A stretch of DNA of 41,675 nt from Anaerolineae bacterium (GTDB lineage Bacteria; Chloroflexota; Anaerolineae; B4-G1): positions 1 to 41,675 of the forward strand of contig JAUWNP010000016.1 of the NCBI GenBank assembly GCA_030612585.1. Reading direction: 5' to 3'. Numbering within the stretch: position 1 is the first letter of the stretch; each line of letters starts with the position of its first letter. A program made the position numbers and the translations under genes. Under the pieces are notes generated by a model that made no database searches, was not told the origin of the DNA, and saw only the letters and a program-made list of their open reading frames with translations. Shown here in pieces: positions 24,228 to 32,595 of the stretch.

Positions 24228-24935
24228 ATGCCGGATCACGAAAAAATCTACAACCAGCACGCCGACCAGTATGAACTCCTGGTATCGCGCGAGGATTATC
24301 AACGGAACATTCTCCGGGTGCTTGATAAGATCAGACCGCTCAACGGGTTGGACGTGGTCGAACTGGGGGCCGGCACGGGTCGGTTGACCTGTATGCTAGC
24401 GCCGACGGTCAAGAGCATCCGGGCGTTCGATGCCTCACAGCACATGCTTGACGTCGCTCTTGCCAAACTGGCGCAAAGCGGGCTGCAAAACTGGCGGGTG
24501 GAAGTCGCAGACCATCGAAACCTGCCGGTCGCCGATCAGGTAGCGGACGTCGCCATCTCAGGTTGGAGCATTTGTTACGTCGTCGGCAGGCACGAGGAAA
24601 CGTGGCGGGATGAACTGGGCCAGGCCCTGGCAGAGATGAAGCGGGTGTTGCGGCCCGGTGGAACGATCATTATCCTGGAGACGCTAGGCACAGGGTACGA
24701 AGAGCCGCACCCACCGGATGGCCTGGTGGCGTACTACGCATTTCTGGAGGAAGAAGAGGGCTTTTCCTCCACCTGGATGCGGACCGATTATCAGTTTGAG
24801 TCCCTGGCGGAGGCAGAAGCACTTACCCGCTTTTTCTTCGGTGAGTCTATGGCCGATAAACTGGTCAGCAAAGACCCGGTTATCTTGCCTGAGTGTACGG
24901 GCATCTGGTGGTTGAGTCTTGTGGGGGTCCGATGA
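24228..24935 (+). CDS. Class I SAM-dependent methyltransferase
   Basis: A 235-residue Rossmann-fold methyltransferase. Motif I is VVELGAGTGRLT (about 39-50), the acidic residue after strand 2 is in AFDASQHML, and the RVLRPGGTIIILE segment near 145 is motif III-like. A C-terminal YxFxSxxEAE stretch resembles the UbiE/Methyltransf_11 group. The start at Met 24228 matches where family similarity begins (EKIYNQHADQYE); a GTG at 24171 would add 19 unconserved residues. Its TGA overlaps the XdhC ATG (ATGA), so the two are translationally coupled. The substrate is unknown. Confidence 0.85.
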   Translation: MPDHEKIYNQHADQYELLVSREDYQRNILRVLDKIRPLNGLDVVELGAGTGRLTCMLAPTVKSIRAFDASQHMLDVALAKLAQSGLQNWRVEVADHRNLPVADQVADVAISGWSICYVVGRHEETWRDELGQALAEMKRVLRPGGTIIILETLGTGYEEPHPPDGLVAYYAFLEEEEGFSSTWMRTDYQFESLAEAEALTRFFFGESMADKLVSKDPVILPECTGIWWLSLVGVR

Positions 24936-25951
24936 GAGAAATCCTGGATGACCTGAACCGCTGGCTGGCGGCCGGCGAAGAAACCGCGCTGGCGACGGTG
25001 GTGTGGGCCGAGGGCACCTCCCCCCGGCCGCTGGGTTCGCGTTTGGCGGTGACCGGTTCTGGGCAGATGGCTGGCTCGGTCAGCGGCGGCTGCGTGGAGG
25101 GGGCGGTCTTCGAGGAGGCGCAGAGCGTGCTTTCCGGAGGCCCGCCGAAGCGGCTCCGATTCAGTGCGACGGACGAGGAGGGCTGGGAGGTGGGGCTGGC
25201 CTGCGGTGGTACCATTGAGGTTTACGTCGAGCCGCTGGTGGAAGTCCACCGCCATCTGCTGGCGGCGTTGGAGGCAGAGGAAACCGTCGCTCTGGTGACC
25301 CGCCTGGACGGCGGCGGCCATTTGCTGGCCTGGTCCGATGGCTGTCTGGAGGGGGACACAACCCTGGCCCCAGAGGTGGAGGGTGTCTTCCCGGAACCGT
25401 TGGCTGAACGCCGCTCCCGTACCGAGGGCGACCTGTTCGTTCAGGTCTTTGCCCCGTCACCGACGATCATTATCGTCGGCGCGGTGCACGTGGCGATGCC
25501 GTTGGTTGTGCTCGCGCAGACGCTAGGTTTCTGCGTGCGGGTGGTGGATGCGCGCCGGGTCTTCGCCACCCGGGCCCGCTTTCCCACGGTGGATGAACTG
25601 ATCGTTGCCTGGCCGCAGGAGACACTGAGGGCAGAGGAACTGGGGCCGCAGCACTACGTCGTGATCCTCTCCCACGATCCCAAGTTCGACTTGCCCGCGC
25701 TCCAGATATCGTTGCGCAGCCGGGCGGCCTACGTCGGGCTCATTGGCTCGCGCACCACGCAGGCCAAGCGCAAGGCGGCGCTGCGGGAGGAGGGCTTCGG
25801 CGAGGCGGAGTTGGCGCGTATCCACGGCCCGGTGGGGCTCGACCTGGGCGGGCGAGGGCCGGTCGAGATCGCGCTGGCGATCCTGGCGGAGATCGTCGCC
25901 GTGCGGCACGGCCGGCGCGGCGGAATGCTCAGTGCACAGGAGGAGATGTGA
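24932..25951 (+). CDS. XdhC/CoxI family protein (molybdenum cofactor insertion type)
   Basis: A 339-residue protein with an N-terminal XdhC_CoxI domain (TVVWAEGTSPRPLGSRLAV, then GSVSGGCVEGAV and GLACGGTIEVYVEP) and a C-terminal Rossmann domain (about 175-330, with YVGLIGSRTTQAKRKAAL). The family binds and sulfurates Moco for xanthine dehydrogenase-type enzymes. No xdh or coxL gene is in the window. The nucleotide loop reads IVGAVHVAMPL, where GxGHV is usual, so one Gly is missing. Here the gene is sandwiched, with overlapping starts, between a methyltransferase and a membrane protein. Confidence 0.9.
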   Translation: MREILDDLNRWLAAGEETALATVVWAEGTSPRPLGSRLAVTGSGQMAGSVSGGCVEGAVFEEAQSVLSGGPPKRLRFSATDEEGWEVGLACGGTIEVYVEPLVEVHRHLLAALEAEETVALVTRLDGGGHLLAWSDGCLEGDTTLAPEVEGVFPEPLAERRSRTEGDLFVQVFAPSPTIIIVGAVHVAMPLVVLAQTLGFCVRVVDARRVFATRARFPTVDELIVAWPQETLRAEELGPQHYVVILSHDPKFDLPALQISLRSRAAYVGLIGSRTTQAKRKAALREEGFGEAELARIHGPVGLDLGGRGPVEIALAILAEIVAVRHGRRGGMLSAQEEM

Positions 25952-26871
25952 TGGAAAGGATGGAACTGATGGAACACCAGGAGCAGCCTGAGCGTGCCGT
26001 CCCTGCCGTCGCTGGGACTCAGGCAAAACGGTGGCACGCAGGCAAAGTGATGAAGATGATTGTCCTCTCTACACCGCCGATCGCGACTGGCTATTTCTTC
26101 GGCCTCACCTGCGGACGGGTTGGTCAGGCGTATGAGATGCTCTTCTCTCCCTCTCGCGATGCCCTGTATATGGCCGGCCAGCTCTTGCTGGCGATGGTGG
26201 CGCTCGCCGTCACGTCTGGTATCGTGGCGGCGCTCTTTCGCCCCTTCTGGACCTGTCTCGTCGCCTTCGTCCTCTCAGGGGCGACGATACTCGTCGCCTG
26301 GGAGGTCAGCCTGGGCAGCGGCATCGCGGTGCTCGTCTACGTGGCGGCCTCGTTGTTCTACGCCTATAGGGTCATCGCGGAACTGAACAACCGGGTGCGC
26401 TTTTCGGTGGGACCGGTCGCGCAGAGCCAGACGATCCTGCTGACGACACTGGCCGCGGTCGCCTGTGCCAGCCTGTACCTGGGATGTGCTGCTCAGATCG
26501 AGCGGGAGGGCTTCTCACTGCCGCCTACCGCGCGCGATGCTGTCACCCGGATGGTAATGATGCCGATTGAGCGTCGGATCGAAGGGCAGGCCGGCCTGAC
26601 GCAGGATGAGAAAGAGAGGATACTGGCCGAAGTGCGCGTGGAAATGGAACGCCAGTGGTTGGAGCCGATGGAGGAGGCGCTGAAGCGCTACGAGGCGTTC
26701 ATCCCTCTCGGCGTTGCCGCCATGCTGTTCATGTCGTTGACCTCCGTCGCCAGCCTGCTCTCCTGGCTGCCGACTTTGATCCTCGGAGTCGTGTTCTCGC
26801 TCCTGACTGCCCTGCGGGTGGTCCACGTGGTGACAGAGACGCGGGAGATCGAGCGGCTGACGCTCGGTTGA
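25951..26871 (+). CDS. Multi-pass membrane protein of unknown function
   Basis: A 306-residue protein I do not recognise. After a basic, polar N-terminus of about 35 residues come hydrophobic helices at roughly 38-58, 68-92, 97-117, 122-138 and 152-172, then a charged helical region (about 185-245, with DEKERILAEVRVEMERQW) and two more helices at the end. The ATG at 25951 shares one base with the XdhC TGA (TGATG); a GTG at 25948 is possible. The charged loop could form a coiled coil. Co-translation with XdhC links it to that operon, but no function can be inferred. Confidence 0.75.
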   Translation: MERMELMEHQEQPERAVPAVAGTQAKRWHAGKVMKMIVLSTPPIATGYFFGLTCGRVGQAYEMLFSPSRDALYMAGQLLLAMVALAVTSGIVAALFRPFWTCLVAFVLSGATILVAWEVSLGSGIAVLVYVAASLFYAYRVIAELNNRVRFSVGPVAQSQTILLTTLAAVACASLYLGCAAQIEREGFSLPPTARDAVTRMVMMPIERRIEGQAGLTQDEKERILAEVRVEMERQWLEPMEEALKRYEAFIPLGVAAMLFMSLTSVASLLSWLPTLILGVVFSLLTALRVVHVVTETREIERLTLG

Positions 26872-26917
26872 GCGGTGTACAACTTCCTCCAGACCTCAAA
26901 TCGGCATCGTCTCTTGT

Positions 26918-26945
26918 TTGACAGGTTGTGTAAGGGAAGTATAAT
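26918..26945 (+). promoter_or_regulatory. Promoter of the M23 peptidase gene
   Basis: Perfect TTGACA (26918-26923), a 16-base spacer and perfect TATAAT (26940-26945), followed 48 bases later by the ATG with an AGGGAGGAG ribosome binding site. Confidence 0.75.
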
Positions 26946-26993
26946 CACGACAGAGGCAGATCTGTAGATCAAGGGGCAAGGAAGGGAGGAGTT

Positions 26994-28208
26994 ATGACCA
27001 ACACATTCAGGCTGCGGTGGCCCGTGGATGACCACGTCATCACACAGTACTTTGGTGAGAACCCGCACATCTACGCCAGGTATAACCAGGCTGGCCACGA
27101 GGGGCTCGACTTCCGGGCACCGGTCGGGGCCAACATCTACACCTGCGCGGATGGCGAAGTGTTCGACATCCGGCCCAACGACGGCAACGCCTATGGCCTC
27201 CACGTGCGCATCCGGCACCAGGCTAATGGTCGCGAGTATCACACCATCTACGCCCATTTGTCCAAGGTATTGGCCTCCAAGGGCCAGCAGGTGAAGGCCG
27301 GCGAATGGATCGGACTGGGCGGCAATACAGGCCACTCCTTCGGCCCCCACCTACACCTCACCCTCAAACTGATCGGTGCCAAGACGCCCGGCTACCCGGA
27401 TGGGATAGTGGATCCGCTCCCCTATCTGCAGGGGGTCGAGATTCCCGCGCCCAGCGACCTCACCATCTATACCACCGACCAGGTGCGGTTTCGCGCCAGG
27501 CCCACGACTGCTTCCACGCAACTCGCGTGGCTGGGTAAGGGAGAAGCGCTCACCGTGCTGGGCGACGCCAGTGCCGCCCGCGCCAGGATGGGGCAGCGCG
27601 GGCAGTGGGTGCATGTGCGGCGTGCGGATGGGATGGACGGCTTCGTGGCCGCCTGGTATCTCCAACTGCATCTCCCCAGCCCGACGCCACCCGAACCCGC
27701 GCCCGAACCGGCACCGGCTGGCCCGTTGGTCATCTACGCGGCCGAACCGCTGAACGTGCGCAAGGGCTCTTCCACGGGCAGCAGCCGCATCGCCATCGCC
27801 CTGCCCCACGAGCCGCTGACGGTTATCGGCGACCGGGAGGCTGCGCTGGCGAGGCTGGGCGATCGGGGCGAGTGGTTGCGGGTGCGCCTTCCCGATACTT
27901 CGAGAGTGGCAGGGCAGCGCGGGCGCAAGGGGTACGTCGCCGCCTGGTATGTGCAGACTGAGCCTGGCCCCGCGCCGGAGACGCTGCTGACCGTCTACCC
28001 CACTGAGGATATGAACATGCGCGAGCGACCCACGGTCAAAGCCGGGCTTATTGGGCGGCTCGTGCACAACATGCCGCTCACGGTGCACGACGACCCGGAG
28101 CGCGCACGGGTTTTGGTGGGCCGGTACGACGAGTGGCTCTACGTGGAGACGGCGGAGGGCCAGCGGGGGTGGGTGGCAGCCTGGTACGTCTCGACGACGC
28201 CGGCGTAG
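26994..28208 (+). CDS. M23 metallopeptidase with three SH3-like repeats
   Basis: A 404-residue protein. Residues 10-145 form an M23 (LytM-type) endopeptidase with zinc ligands H35 and D39 in HEGLDF and the HLHL motif near 117. Three bacterial SH3-like domains follow, at about 155-228, 242-322 and 332-402, each ending in a VAAWY motif (VAAWYLQ, VAAWYVQ, VAAWYVS), with a Pro-rich linker (PTPPEPAPEPAPA) after the first. Such enzymes cut peptide cross-links of peptidoglycan. No signal peptide or membrane helix is present, so how it would reach the wall is unclear. It has its own consensus promoter. Confidence 0.88.
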   Translation: MTNTFRLRWPVDDHVITQYFGENPHIYARYNQAGHEGLDFRAPVGANIYTCADGEVFDIRPNDGNAYGLHVRIRHQANGREYHTIYAHLSKVLASKGQQVKAGEWIGLGGNTGHSFGPHLHLTLKLIGAKTPGYPDGIVDPLPYLQGVEIPAPSDLTIYTTDQVRFRARPTTASTQLAWLGKGEALTVLGDASAARARMGQRGQWVHVRRADGMDGFVAAWYLQLHLPSPTPPEPAPEPAPAGPLVIYAAEPLNVRKGSSTGSSRIAIALPHEPLTVIGDREAALARLGDRGEWLRVRLPDTSRVAGQRGRKGYVAAWYVQTEPGPAPETLLTVYPTEDMNMRERPTVKAGLIGRLVHNMPLTVHDDPERARVLVGRYDEWLYVETAEGQRGWVAAWYVSTTPA

Positions 28209-28244
28209 CCAGCAGTCAACGTTTCGTCCCGCTCCCGGGTTAGT

Positions 28245-29201
28245 TCACGGCCCGACGAACCGGAACTGCAGTGACGGCGCGCCGGCCCAGCCCAGGATCT
28301 CCTCCAGCGTTGGCAGCGTCGAACGGCCCTGGAAGCCGTAGAGCATATCGAAGAAGGAGGGCAGCGACTCCAATCTGACCACGCGGGGCTCCCCCTCGAT
28401 ACTGCCCAGTTCGGCCGCCTTCGCTATCGCGTCATCCAGCGTGCCCACCTCGTCCACCAGCCCCAGTTCCAGCGCCTGCCGGCCGGTGTAGATGCTGCCG
28501 TCGGCCAACTCACGCACGTCCTCCAGCGGCAGGCCCCGCGCCTGGGCCACGATCTCCACGAACCCCTCGTAAGTTTCGTCAATGATCCCCTCCCACAGCG
28601 CCTGTTCCTCCTCCGTCATCTCGCGGAAGAGACTGCCGATGTCCTTGTGCGGGCCTGAGGTGATGACTACCACGTCTACGCCGATCTCGCCCAGCAGTTC
28701 CTCGACGTTGATGAACTGGCTGATCACGCCGATGGAGCCGGTCAATGTGTTCGGGTGGGCGAAGACGTAGTCGCCGCCGCAGGCGATGTAGTAACCGCCC
28801 GAGGCGGCCATCTCGCCCATCCAGACGACGACCGGCTTCTCGAACTCCAGCAGCACGTGGTAGATATCGTCGGAGGCGATCACGCTGCCACCAGGGCTGT
28901 TGACGCGCACCACGACGGCTTTGACGTCGGGGTCGTTGGCCGCCTGTTCCAACAGGCCAGCCACGCGCTCAGGGGTGATGCCCTGCGTGGGGAAGTAATC
29001 TTCGGGGTCGCTGGTGATAGTCCCGTCGAGCCGGGCCACGGCCACAGCGTCGCCAAAGCCGACCGTCGTCGGCGCTGGCTCCCCGGCCAAACGGCTCAGC
29101 GCGCTCAATGTGAGGAGCCCCGTCCCGACGCAGCCGCACACCGGCAGCGCGAAGCCCAGGATGAAGGCCAGGAATACCCATAGGATCGCACGATCTTTCA
29201 T
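28245..29201 (-). CDS. sppA: Signal peptide peptidase SppA (short form)
   Basis: A 318-residue S49 peptidase that degrades cleaved signal peptides at the membrane. An N-terminal hydrophobic helix (about 6-36) anchors it. The catalytic Ser is S134 in MAASGGYYIA and the general-base Lys is K186 in SGPHKDIGS, the standard Ser/Lys dyad of single-domain SppA. The oxyanion segment NSPGGSV is near 101 and TGSIGVIS near 154. Length fits the short form. It lies 22 bases after the tyrS stop, so it is probably in the same transcript. Confidence 0.92.
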   Translation of the reverse strand: MKDRAILWVFLAFILGFALPVCGCVGTGLLTLSALSRLAGEPAPTTVGFGDAVAVARLDGTITSDPEDYFPTQGITPERVAGLLEQAANDPDVKAVVVRVNSPGGSVIASDDIYHVLLEFEKPVVVWMGEMAASGGYYIACGGDYVFAHPNTLTGSIGVISQFINVEELLGEIGVDVVVITSGPHKDIGSLFREMTEEEQALWEGIIDETYEGFVEIVAQARGLPLEDVRELADGSIYTGRQALELGLVDEVGTLDDAIAKAAELGSIEGEPRVVRLESLPSFFDMLYGFQGRSTLPTLEEILGWAGAPSLQFRFVGP

Positions 29202-29223
29202 TTGTTCCCTCCCGGTCTACCAA

Positions 29224-30456
29224 TTATACCTGTTCCACTAGCCGCAGGAAGCGTCGCTTTCCCACCTGCAGAATCCTCTTTCCTTCGACCGTGATCTCGG
29301 TTTCGATGCTGGTCATCCGTTCACCATCCAGTTTGACCGCGCCCTGCTGCACCAACCGGCGGGCGTCACTCTTGCTGCGAGCGAACCCCGCGCCGTGGAT
29401 GATGTCTACGACGTTGGTCGGGCCGGTCAACGCGTAGGTCGGCATCTCCTCCGGCAACTGCCGCTGTTGGTGCACCCGCTCGAAGTGAGCAGTGGCCTTG
29501 TCGGCGGCTTCGTCTCCGTCGAAAATGGACACAATCTCCCAGGCCAGTTTCTTCTTCGCCTCCATCGGATGAATCTCTCCCCGCTCCACCGCCTCCAGTA
29601 GTTCGTTGATCTGCTCCGACGTCCAGCGGGTGACGAGTTCAAACCAGTTGCGCATCCCTGAGTCGGGGATGGACATGGTCTTGCCGTATTTATCCTCAGG
29701 AGATTCGTCTACACCGACGTAGTTGCCCATGCTCTTGGACATGCGCAACTCCCCATCGGTGCCGACCAAGATGGGGAAAGTGATGCAGGTTTGGGGCTTT
29801 TGCCCAAAAGCCTCCTGAAGTTTCCGGCCCGCCAACAGGTTAAAGAGTTGCTCGCTGCCCCCCAGTTGGACGTCGGTGTGGAGCATCACTGCGTCATACC
29901 CCTGCATCAACGCGTAGAGGAACTCGTGCAGCCAGACGGGATCCCCCCGCTCGTATCGTTTGGCGAAGTTGTCACGCACCAGGAACTGCTGGACGGTGAA
30001 GTTGGCAGTCAGGTTGATGATCTCCTGGAAATTGAGTTTGGAAAGCCACTCCCCGTTGTACCGCACCTCCGTCCGCTCGGGGTCGAGGATCCTGAATGCC
30101 TGCTGGACGTAGGTGCGGGCGTTTGCCTCCACCTGCTCCAGTGAGGGGCGCGGACGGGACTTGTCTCGGTCGGAGGGGTCGCCGATGAGGGCAGTGAAGG
30201 TACCGATAACAAAGATAGCCTGGTGGCCGAGTTCTTGGAACTGCCGCAGCCTGCGCATCGTGATGGTGTGGCCCAAGGTGAGGTCAACGGCGGTGGGGTC
30301 ATAGCCACAGTAGACGCGCAGCGGGCGCCCGGTCTTCTCCGCTTCGATCAGCCGCTCGCGCAGTTCTGCCCGCATGTGCTCTTTGGTCTGTTCGTCGCCG
30401 AATTCTGCACCGCGCATCAGAATGGCGACCTGTTCGTCAATCGTAGGTCTGCTCAT
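29224..30456 (-). CDS. tyrS: Tyrosine--tRNA ligase
   Basis: A 410-residue class I synthetase that charges tRNA-Tyr. The HIGH-like motif is LTLGHT near residue 59, KMSKS appears as RMSKSMGN near 240, and an S4 RNA-binding domain ends the protein (about 345-410, RSKSDARRLVQQGAVKLDGE). The layout is that of the TyrZ-type bacterial enzymes. GGAGAGAG precedes the ATG. A readable promoter at 30660-30687 and a leader of about 195 bases with a hairpin and a terminator-like stem suggest transcriptional control in the leader. sppA follows directly. Confidence 0.96.
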   Translation of the reverse strand: MSRPTIDEQVAILMRGAEFGDEQTKEHMRAELRERLIEAEKTGRPLRVYCGYDPTAVDLTLGHTITMRRLRQFQELGHQAIFVIGTFTALIGDPSDRDKSRPRPSLEQVEANARTYVQQAFRILDPERTEVRYNGEWLSKLNFQEIINLTANFTVQQFLVRDNFAKRYERGDPVWLHEFLYALMQGYDAVMLHTDVQLGGSEQLFNLLAGRKLQEAFGQKPQTCITFPILVGTDGELRMSKSMGNYVGVDESPEDKYGKTMSIPDSGMRNWFELVTRWTSEQINELLEAVERGEIHPMEAKKKLAWEIVSIFDGDEAADKATAHFERVHQQRQLPEEMPTYALTGPTNVVDIIHGAGFARSKSDARRLVQQGAVKLDGERMTSIETEITVEGKRILQVGKRRFLRLVEQV

Positions 30457-30500
30457 AAGATATCTCTCTCTCCTTCCAGTAGATTTGGATGGGGGGTAGC

Positions 30501-30522
30501 AAAAAACCCACTTGGTATGGGT
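30501..30522 (-). terminator. Terminator-like stem in the tyrS leader
   Basis: On the minus strand ACCCA, a seven-base loop and TGGGT are followed by TTTTTT, about 45 bases before the tyrS ATG. The stem extends by a few A-U and G-U pairs. It is short for an intrinsic terminator but is placed as an attenuator would be. Confidence 0.4.
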
Positions 30523-30531
30523 CTGGGGGAA

Positions 30532-30584
30532 GCGGGTTGTATCACCAAGCGGCGCAGGCGTCTGGTCGCCGCGCTACAACCCGC
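30532..30584 (-). promoter_or_regulatory. Long hairpin in the tyrS leader
   Basis: GCGGGTTGTA (30532-30541) and its exact reverse complement (30575-30584) enclose an inner stem AGCGGCG / CGCCGC. The structure covers 53 bases, just upstream (in transcription order) of the terminator-like stem. It may be an attenuator element or a small palindromic repeat; no T-box consensus (GGTGGNACCGCGG) is present. Confidence 0.5.
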
Positions 30585-30659
30585 AAAGATAGGTGTACGT
30601 GTGTGATCTCCAGACCTGGCGTATCAACTCCATTACCTCGGTGGGTGGATCTTACTCAG

Positions 30660-30687
30660 ATTATACCGGAAACGGGCAAAAAGGCAA
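30660..30687 (-). promoter_or_regulatory. Promoter of tyrS
   Basis: On the minus strand TTGCCT (30687-30682), a 16-base spacer and a perfect TATAAT (30665-30660). Transcription would start near 30653, leaving a leader of about 195 bases. Confidence 0.65.
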
Positions 30688-30709
30688 TTGGATAGGCCGG
30701 TTAAAAGTG

Positions 30710-32182
30710 TTATCTGCCTTTCTCCCCCAGGCTGAGTGGACCCTCTGTAGACATAGGTTGAAGTGTGGGTCTTGCTGTTGCCGTAGGTTCCGGTGTGGAT
30801 GTAGGGACTGGAGTGGGAGTAGGGGGCTCCGGTGTAGGTACGTCAGTCGGCACGGGACTGGGCGTGCGTGTCCGCGCCGGTGCTGGCCGTGGGGTATCCG
30901 TAGGTGTTGGCGTTGGCGTATGCGTGGCCGACGGTATGAAGATCCGCGTCGGGGGCGGCGATGCCGGAGTGCGCATGGAAGGCATACCGATAAACTCTTC
31001 AGGGGTCTCTGTTGGCCGACGCACAGTTGGTCTCGACGTGGGGCTTGCCGTGGGTGTCGCGGTGGAGGAAGGCGTAGCCGTTGGGGTATGGGTATGGGTG
31101 GGTGTCATCGTGACAGTGACTGTGGGCGACGCTGTAGCCGTTGGGATGCTCCCTGCATTGATTCCATCCGTCACCAGGACGACCGTTACCAGAGACATGA
31201 TGGCGACGGCCGCTATAGCGACCCAAATTCGCCGGTCAATTCGTCGTTTGGCAGTGCCCATCCAAGGCAGCAATATGGTCGCAGCCGGCGGCTTCACTAG
31301 CATACCAGTGCCACCGTCTGAAGACGCGGGACTCTCTGCTTTCATCTTGGATAGAGGCGAGTCGAACAGCGCTTCGTGCATCTCCGCGACGTTTTGAAAT
31401 CGCTGGGATGGCTGCAAGGACATGGCCTTCATGATCACCCGCTCAGTCACCTCGCTCAGGTCATCCCTATGTTGGCGTGGTGGTAGCAGGCTCTTCGGGT
31501 TCACAACCTGCTCTGTCACCGTCGGCGGTGCTTCTCCCGTCAGTGCGTGGTACAGCGTTGCAGCCAGGGAGTAGATGTCGGTGCGAGCGTCGGTGTATCC
31601 CTTCTTGGCGTCGTACTGCTCTGGCGGGGCGTATTCTGGCGTACCTATGCCTCGCATCACTGTGCGCGTGCGAGGCTGGTCGGGATCTACCAACTTCGCC
31701 AATCCGAAGTCAACCAGCATTGGTCGCCCCTGCGGGGTAATGACTACATTCCCCGGTTTGACGTCGCGGTGGATCACGCCTTGCTCGTGGCAATAGGTGA
31801 GGGCCTCCATCAGTTGTCGTGCCCACCCAAGCACTTCGTCTTCGGCCAGCCCCCCCTCCTGGGCAATGATCTCCTCTAACCGCTTGCCGTAGACGAAATC
31901 CATCACTAGATAGGCGTTGCCGTCCTCTTCGAAGTGATCGGTGACGCGGGGCATGTTGGGGTGGCGGAGATCTGCCAACAACTGCGCCTCTTGCCGGAAT
32001 TGCTCACGAAGTTGAGGCAGCACGGTCTCCAAGGTGCCCGGATAGGGCACCATCTCCTTGAGCGCGCAGCGGACGTCGAGGCTGAGGTCAAATGTCTCGT
32101 ATACAGCGCCCATGCCGCCCTGACTCAACAGGGCGATGACACGGTAGCGATCGTGAATCACCTGTCCTGGGGTGAGTGTCAT
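30710..32182 (-). CDS. Membrane Ser/Thr protein kinase with Pro/Thr-rich tail
   Basis: A 490-residue Hanks-type kinase. The Gly-rich loop is LLSQGGMGAVY (about 18-28), the ATP lysine is in CALKEMV (K42), the catalytic loop HRDVKPGN is near 140 and DFG near 160. An APPEQ motif (PEYAPPEQY) follows in the activation segment. A membrane helix lies at about 318-340 (IWVAIAAVAIMSLVTVVLV), and the C-terminal 145 residues are almost only Pro, Thr, Ala and Ser (THTPTATPSSTATPTASP), typical of an extended, possibly glycosylated outer segment. It lacks PASTA domains. Substrates are unknown; the PP2C-like protein at 35107 and LCP protein at 37411 are nearby wall-related candidates. Confidence 0.93.
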   Translation of the reverse strand: MTLTPGQVIHDRYRVIALLSQGGMGAVYETFDLSLDVRCALKEMVPYPGTLETVLPQLREQFRQEAQLLADLRHPNMPRVTDHFEEDGNAYLVMDFVYGKRLEEIIAQEGGLAEDEVLGWARQLMEALTYCHEQGVIHRDVKPGNVVITPQGRPMLVDFGLAKLVDPDQPRTRTVMRGIGTPEYAPPEQYDAKKGYTDARTDIYSLAATLYHALTGEAPPTVTEQVVNPKSLLPPRQHRDDLSEVTERVIMKAMSLQPSQRFQNVAEMHEALFDSPLSKMKAESPASSDGGTGMLVKPPAATILLPWMGTAKRRIDRRIWVAIAAVAIMSLVTVVLVTDGINAGSIPTATASPTVTVTMTPTHTHTPTATPSSTATPTASPTSRPTVRRPTETPEEFIGMPSMRTPASPPPTRIFIPSATHTPTPTPTDTPRPAPARTRTPSPVPTDVPTPEPPTPTPVPTSTPEPTATARPTLQPMSTEGPLSLGEKGR

Positions 32183-32539
32183 CGTAAATCACTATATCCG
32201 AGTTTGTCCCCAAAAGGACGCTAGGTTGAGCGCACTAAGAGGCTCTGCCTAAGGTAAGGCTACCTGGCGGCTCGGTCAGTCTGAGAGGGGAGAAATCACA
32301 ATGATTCTCGACCGGTCCAGCCAATATGTATTGTAGTCGAGAAACCAGCGGCTGTCAATCGTGCCGGTTCTGTCGTCCGCAAATATACTCTCTGTAGTCC
32401 CTCGAAACGCCACGTCCGGCGGCAGTGCTACCGGATGGGGCGTGTTCAATGTTGCCCACGTATTATACACCTGGTGAGTGGAAAACTCAATCTGCGGCGG
32501 GGCTTCACCAGCGGTTAGAAGTTCATGGCGTCCTGCAAC
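32183..32539. other. Spacer between divergent genes, possible remnant and hairpin
   Basis: This 357-base stretch holds no convincing gene. A minus-strand frame of 64 codons (32276-32470, MYNTWATLNTPHPVALPPDV at its start) has no ribosome binding site and no family resemblance that I recognise. A hairpin with CTGGTGA (32471-32477) pairing with TCACCAG (about 32506-32512), and an inner GAGT-ACTC stem, lies before the xpt promoter. Confidence 0.4.
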
Positions 32540-32568
32540 TTGTCAGGTGTGAGTACATCGTGTAGAAT
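32540..32568 (+). promoter_or_regulatory. Promoter of xpt-guaA
   Basis: TTGTCA (32540-32545), a 17-base spacer and TAGAAT (32563-32568), each one base off consensus. The start of transcription would be near 32575, only about 20 bases before the xpt ATG, so there is no room for a purine riboswitch in the transcript. Confidence 0.65.
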
Positions 32569-32595
32569 GATGTAAATTCTGGAGAGGAGGCTGCG

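Noticed and set aside
30457..30653. T-box riboswitch for tyrS
   Set aside because: The GGTGGNACCGCGG element is absent; reported only as a structured leader.
32471..32595. Purine riboswitch before xpt
   Set aside because: No conserved purine-aptamer core is seen, and the promoter leaves only about 20 bases of leader.
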